Source: JBCBSP01 sp039819095
Lineage (GTDB): Bacteria; Pseudomonadota; Alphaproteobacteria; Caulobacterales; Maricaulaceae
Length of the DNA stretch: 64,000 nt
Reading direction: 5' to 3'
Assembly: GCA_039819095.1 (NCBI GenBank)
Contig: JBCBSP010000011.1
Span: 1-64,000 of the forward strand
This document shows positions 60,781-64,000 of this stretch, piece after piece. The notes under the pieces were generated by a model. The model was not told where the DNA came from, did not search any database, and saw nothing but the letters and a program-made list of their open reading frames with translations. The position numbers were made by a program, and so were the translations under genes. Within the stretch, counting starts at the first letter, position 1. Each line of letters opens with the position of its first letter.

Positions 60781-61611
60781 CTAGCTCAGCCGCTTCACCA
60801 GGTGCGCCAGCACCTCACGCGCCGCTTCAAACGTCGGCTGACCGTCTTCTGCGATCAGGTCTTTAGTGAGCACGGCGTGCGGGAATGGGTTGCCGCGCGG
60901 GTTCTTGGCGCTGTCAGGCAGAACGCGCGTGGCGGCGCGATCACCAATCAGGTCTTCAAGCGCGGCGAACCGCTCCGCGCGGCAGGCCGGGTCGCCCTCA
61001 AAACGCAGCGCCATGACCGGCATGTCTTCGCGCGCTTTAAGCGCAGCGGCTTCAGCCGCGTCCAGATGCAGGCTCGACGGGCTGTTGAACGGCAAGGACG
61101 GCTCAGCGGCGACGGCCGCCTGAACGCTGGGATCAATGGCGAGCGACCAGGCGAAATTGCCGGTCAGACAAAGGCCCACCGCCCCGACGCTGCGCCCGCC
61201 ATGGCGTTGACGAAGCTCACGCGCCAGCGCGCGCAACCAGTCTGAAACCGGACTGCCGCCCTGCCGGGCGAACAGTCTGATTTCGCGGCTGATGCAGGCG
61301 CGCGCCATTCCACGCACGCGTCCCAGCGGACGCGACACCGCTTCAGCAGACCGTCCGGGCCGGTTCAGCAGGGCTGGCGCGTAGACGGTGAATCCGCACG
61401 CCTCGATCCAGCGCGCCAGCCGCCAGAATTCGGGCGCGAAGCCGGGAAGCTCGTGCATGAGGATGACCGGCGGGCCCGCCCCGGCATGAAGCACCGGATG
61501 CGCGGCGCCACCATGCTCGAAGTCGAACACATCTGAGAAGGCGCTGCGATCATTGCCCGCGAGTGCGGCGGCGACGCGCTCGACCGTCCTCGATGCAGCC
61601 GCAACCGTCAC
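60781..61611 (-). CDS. Dienelactone hydrolase family protein
   Basis: A 276-residue alpha/beta-hydrolase. The nucleophile is Cys148 in GLCLTGN, the cysteine nucleophile position used by dienelactone hydrolases; Glu54 in MHELPGF corresponds to the residue that activates it; the His would be in NPFPHAVLT. Alpha/beta core and length are in the expected range. The substrate cannot be stated; the region around has no aromatic degradation genes. It ends just before the aldo/keto reductase stop, 3 bp upstream on the same strand, so the two genes form one unit with the aldo/keto reductase first. Confidence 0.85.
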   Translation of the reverse strand: MTVAAASRTVERVAAALAGNDRSAFSDVFDFEHGGAAHPVLHAGAGPPVILMHELPGFAPEFWRLARWIEACGFTVYAPALLNRPGRSAEAVSRPLGRVRGMARACISREIRLFARQGGSPVSDWLRALARELRQRHGGRSVGAVGLCLTGNFAWSLAIDPSVQAAVAAEPSLPFNSPSSLHLDAAEAAALKAREDMPVMALRFEGDPACRAERFAALEDLIGDRAATRVLPDSAKNPRGNPFPHAVLTKDLIAEDGQPTFEAAREVLAHLVKRLS

Positions 61612-61614
61612 GGC

Positions 61615-62607
61615 TCAGCGACCCAACGCTTGCATTCCGCCCTCGCCATACCGGTCGCCCTGAATAGCGTCCGGCGGGATGGCCGCTTCCAGCGCTGCGA
61701 TCTGGTCTGCGCTGAGCGACAGCGACAGCGCGCCAGCGTTTTCCTCCAATCGGGAAATCCTGCGGGTTCCGGGAATCGGGACCACGCCCGGCTTCGACAG
61801 CAACCAGGCGAGCGCAACCTGACCGGTGGTCGCGCCGAGCTCTGCGGCGATGTCCGCGACCCTGTCCGCCAGGGCGACATTGGCTTGCAGCGCCTCCCCG
61901 GTGAAACGCGGGAAGAAGGGCGTGGCGCGCACATCGCCGGGCTCGAACACGGTGTCGCGGGTCACCGCGCCGGCGAGAATGCCCCGGCCGAGCGGAGAAT
62001 AAGCCACGAAGGCCGTTCCAAGGTCGGCGCAGGCCTGAAGGACGCCATTCTCAGGATCGCGCGTGGTGAGCGAATACTCGCTTTGCAACGCGGCGACCGG
62101 ATGTACGGCATGGGCGCGCTTGAGCGTCGCAGCGGACACTTCGCTGAGCCCGATTGCGCGGATCTTGCCATCCGCGACAAGACCGGCGAGCGCCTCCATC
62201 GTGTCTTCAATCGGCGTCACACCGTCCAGACGGTGCATGTAATAGAGGTCGATCGCATCCACACCGAGCCGCTGAAGCGAGGCCTCGCAGGCCTGACGGA
62301 CATAGTCCGGCGAGGTGTCGATACCGCCCCGGGAGCCGTCCGCCTCGCGCCGGATCGCGCCTTTGGTGGCGATGATCACATCATCGCGCCGGCCTTTGAG
62401 AAACGAACCGATCAAACGTTCGTTATGGCCCGAGCCGTACATGTCGGCGGTATCGAAGAAATTGATCCCCAGCTCGACCGCGCGCGCCATCACGCCATGC
62501 GCATCGGCCTCGCTAGACGGCGCGCCGTAAAACTCCGACATGCCCATGCAGCCGAGGCCGATACGGGTTATGGGTTGGTCAATTCCGGCAAGGGGGAGTT
62601 TGTTCAT
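61615..62607 (-). CDS. Aldo/keto reductase
   Basis: A 330-residue NADPH-dependent TIM-barrel oxidoreductase. Motifs include GCMGMSEFYG at about 18, the catalytic FDTADMYGSGHNE with Asp and Tyr at about 50-55, Lys83 in IATKGAIR and His124 in YYMHRLDG, plus the cofactor segment IPGTRRISRLEEN. The start ATG at 62607 follows GGAGGCGCGC. The longer frame to 62736 is not used. It is divergent from the halohydrin-dehalogenase-like gene by about 105 bp and adjacent to the dienelactone hydrolase-like gene. Substrate unknown. Confidence 0.9.
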   Translation of the reverse strand: MNKLPLAGIDQPITRIGLGCMGMSEFYGAPSSEADAHGVMARAVELGINFFDTADMYGSGHNERLIGSFLKGRRDDVIIATKGAIRREADGSRGGIDTSPDYVRQACEASLQRLGVDAIDLYYMHRLDGVTPIEDTMEALAGLVADGKIRAIGLSEVSAATLKRAHAVHPVAALQSEYSLTTRDPENGVLQACADLGTAFVAYSPLGRGILAGAVTRDTVFEPGDVRATPFFPRFTGEALQANVALADRVADIAAELGATTGQVALAWLLSKPGVVPIPGTRRISRLEENAGALSLSLSADQIAALEAAIPPDAIQGDRYGEGGMQALGR

Positions 62608-62711
62608 GCGCGCCTCCAAATCCACTGCACAAGAGTCTATAGAATGGCCCGCGCCGACGCCATGAATACACGGATTACGCTTTCCCATCCGACCGACTGA
62701 AAAGGCTAGCC

Positions 62712-63470
62712 ATGTCCAAGCCCGTTCAGACCGCACTTGTCACCAACGTGCTCGGCTATGCCGGCGCGCCCGCCGTGGATGCACTCCTCGGCGCCGGTTT
62801 CAATGTCTTCGCCCATGATCGGTCCTTCAGCGACGCTGAAACATGGCGTGCCTTTCATCGTGATCGCGAGCGCCTGGAATGTCTTTGGGAGGCTGAGCCT
62901 GAAGTGCTGATTGAAAGCGCCGCGGCAGGCGGAGCGCTCTGCGCTATCGTCAGTAATGATCATGTTCCGGCGCCCGCCTACTCACCGGAAGCTGCTCTTG
63001 TTGATGCTTTGCGCGCCAATCTTGAGGGTTTGATCGAGTTCCCCTTCAGGCTCGTGCGTGCCGCTCTGCCGGTCTTTCGTGCGCTCGGCGGCGGCAATGT
63101 CGTGATGATCACATCCAATCGGATGCGCCTGCCATTGAAAGGCGGCGCCTTCCCAGATTCGGCTCGGGCGGGCGCTAACGCTCTGGTGCGATCTCTGGCC
63201 GTGGACTGCGCAGCGGACGGAGTCATCGTTAATGCGGTCGCTCCAAACTTCCTTTACAGCGAGGCTTTCTACCCCAAAGCCTTCTACAAGGAGACCGAAC
63301 GCGGACGGGCTTATGTGGATGGCAGCGTGCCGGTCGGGCGCTTGGCTGAGCCTGATGAGATCGGCGAGGTGATCGCCTTCCTGGCGACGGCCAAGACTCG
63401 CTTTCTAACCGGCGCGGTGATCGACTTTTCAGGCGGCTGGCCGTTCGGCCCGGCAAGGCCGAACGGCTGA
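62712..63470 (+). CDS. Halohydrin dehalogenase-like SDR lacking the catalytic tyrosine
   Basis: A 252-residue SDR strikingly like halohydrin dehalogenase HheC along its length (VTNV, HDRSF, VSND, SARAGA, NFLYSE, and a C-terminal GGWP). It has the first HHDH motif T-x4-(F/Y)-x-G as Thr11, Tyr16 and Gly18, which marks loss of NAD(P) binding. The second motif, S-x12-Y-x3-R, has Ser135 and Arg152 but Pro148 instead of Tyr, with Phe147 next to it. The reading is clear in the DNA (63160 region). Activity as a dehalogenase is therefore doubtful; it may bind or process another ligand. Monocistronic, convergent with clpB. Confidence 0.8.
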   Translation: MSKPVQTALVTNVLGYAGAPAVDALLGAGFNVFAHDRSFSDAETWRAFHRDRERLECLWEAEPEVLIESAAAGGALCAIVSNDHVPAPAYSPEAALVDALRANLEGLIEFPFRLVRAALPVFRALGGGNVVMITSNRMRLPLKGGAFPDSARAGANALVRSLAVDCAADGVIVNAVAPNFLYSEAFYPKAFYKETERGRAYVDGSVPVGRLAEPDEIGEVIAFLATAKTRFLTGAVIDFSGGWPFGPARPNG

Positions 63471-63478
63471 GACTTCTC

Positions 63479-64000
63479 CTACTGCACCACCGCGCCCGGC
63501 GGGCGTTGCGCTTCGCGGCTGACGGCGCGTCCGTTGACGGTGAGCGCTCCGGCTTCAGCGGAGACCTTCACCACGTCGCCATCAACGAGCCCGCCTTCAA
63601 GGATCATCCGCGCGAGCGGGTCCTGCAGCTCTTTCTGGATGACGCGTTTTAGCGGGCGCGCCCCATAGGCCGGATCATAGCCCTTGGTCGCTATCCAGTC
63701 GCGCGCGGCGTCATCCAGCTCGATCGTCATACGCCGGTCGGCGAGAAGCGCCTCAAGACGCTTCAGCTGTATACTGACGATGGCTCCCATCTGTTCGGGC
63801 TCAAGGCGCTTGAACAGGATGGTCTCGTCGATCCGGTTGAGGAATTCGGGGCGGAAGGCGGAACGCACCGCGTTCATCACCTGATCGCGCGCGCTTTCCA
63901 CATCGCCCGACAGCAGGAACTCCGATCCGAGATTGGAGGTCATGATGATCAGCGTGTTGCGGAAATCGACCGTGCGGCCCTGCCCGTCGGTCAGCCGGCC
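63479..64000 (-). CDS. clpB: ATP-dependent chaperone ClpB, 5' part beyond window
   Basis: The C-terminal 173 residues of ClpB, a hexameric AAA+ disaggregase that works with DnaK. The frame is open to the window edge at 64000 and reads GRLTDGQGRTVDFRNTLII before IMTSNLGSEF. Other hallmarks are FRPEFLNRIDETILF (sensor-2 region) and YDPAYGARPLKRVIQKELQDPLA, conserved in ClpB. The stop codon is at 63479-63481. The N-terminal three-quarters lies past the window. Confidence 0.93.
   Translation of the reverse strand, partial: GRLTDGQGRTVDFRNTLIIMTSNLGSEFLLSGDVESARDQVMNAVRSAFRPEFLNRIDETILFKRLEPEQMGAIVSIQLKRLEALLADRRMTIELDDAARDWIATKGYDPAYGARPLKRVIQKELQDPLARMILEGGLVDGDVVKVSAEAGALTVNGRAVSREAQRPPGAVVQ

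Noticed and set aside
1..64000. CRISPR array, prophage, insertion sequence, defence island, tRNA or rRNA
   Set aside because: None was visible: no regular spaced repeats, transposase, integrase or tRNA-like sequences in the gaps. A dedicated tRNA scan could still find something missed by eye.

Overview
The window is a high-GC chromosomal segment of an alphaproteobacterium with a Caulobacter-type cell cycle. It encodes CtrA, the CtrA antagonist SciP, the phosphotransferase ChpT, the flagellar sigma-54 activator FlbD and a fliF-fliG-fliH(flbE)-fliN-flbD-flhA gene order like that of Caulobacter. GANTC (CcrM) sites and TTAACC (CtrA-like) half-sites crowd the ctrA promoter. By inference the source is a marine Hyphomonadaceae/Maricaulaceae-type organism (Maricaulis/Oceanicaulis relatives); the sequence alone does not fix the genus. 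I saw no CRISPR array, prophage, insertion sequence, rRNA or tRNA gene.

Region 1 (1-26 kb) is metabolic and housekeeping: a truncated SDR, a compact agmatine-to-putrescine operon (aguA, serine hydrolase, aguB), MarC, an orphan 180-residue protein, ferredoxin-NADP reductase, a crotonase, a Bcr/CflA-type exporter, a small lipoprotein, rlmJ, an S10 peptidase with a small secreted partner, a two-subunit sodium/solute symporter, a TadG-like von Willebrand factor A protein, an AlaC-type aminotransferase, a very large symporter-histidine-kinase-receiver hybrid, rsgA, a thiolase and mnmA.

Region 2 (26-43.6 kb) is a flagellar cluster. flgL and flgK lie on the minus strand, divergent from fliK, flgD, flgE, sciP, fliF, fliG, fliH, fliN, flbD, flhA, flhF and flhG. 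Candidate control sites fit the known hierarchy: a sigma-54-like -24/-12 element before fliK, a CtrA-like box before fliF, and a paired TTTACC element before sciP. Strong hairpin terminators close flgE and sciP. A TonB-dependent heme/iron-type receptor with a divergent DUF6607-type lipoprotein (44-47.3 kb) interrupts the cluster before fliJ and fliI.

Region 3 (49.4-58.8 kb) holds a KamA-type radical SAM aminomutase, ctrA, a TPR protein, a chemotaxis operon (cheA, cheW, cheY, cheB, cheR) and chpT. ChpT passes phosphate to CtrA, CtrA drives early flagellar genes, SciP restrains CtrA, and FlbD drives late flagellar genes, so the regulators and much of their output sit within about 30 kb.

Region 4 (58.8-64 kb) carries a small membrane protein, an M23 peptidase, a dienelactone-hydrolase-like protein, an aldo/keto reductase, a halohydrin-dehalogenase-like SDR that lacks the catalytic tyrosine, and the C-terminal end of clpB. 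The points most worth following are the GANTC cluster at ctrA, the tyrosine-less dehalogenase-like protein, the unusual KamA-like enzyme beside ctrA, the hydrolase inside the agmatine operon, and the multi-domain CheA and symporter-kinase.
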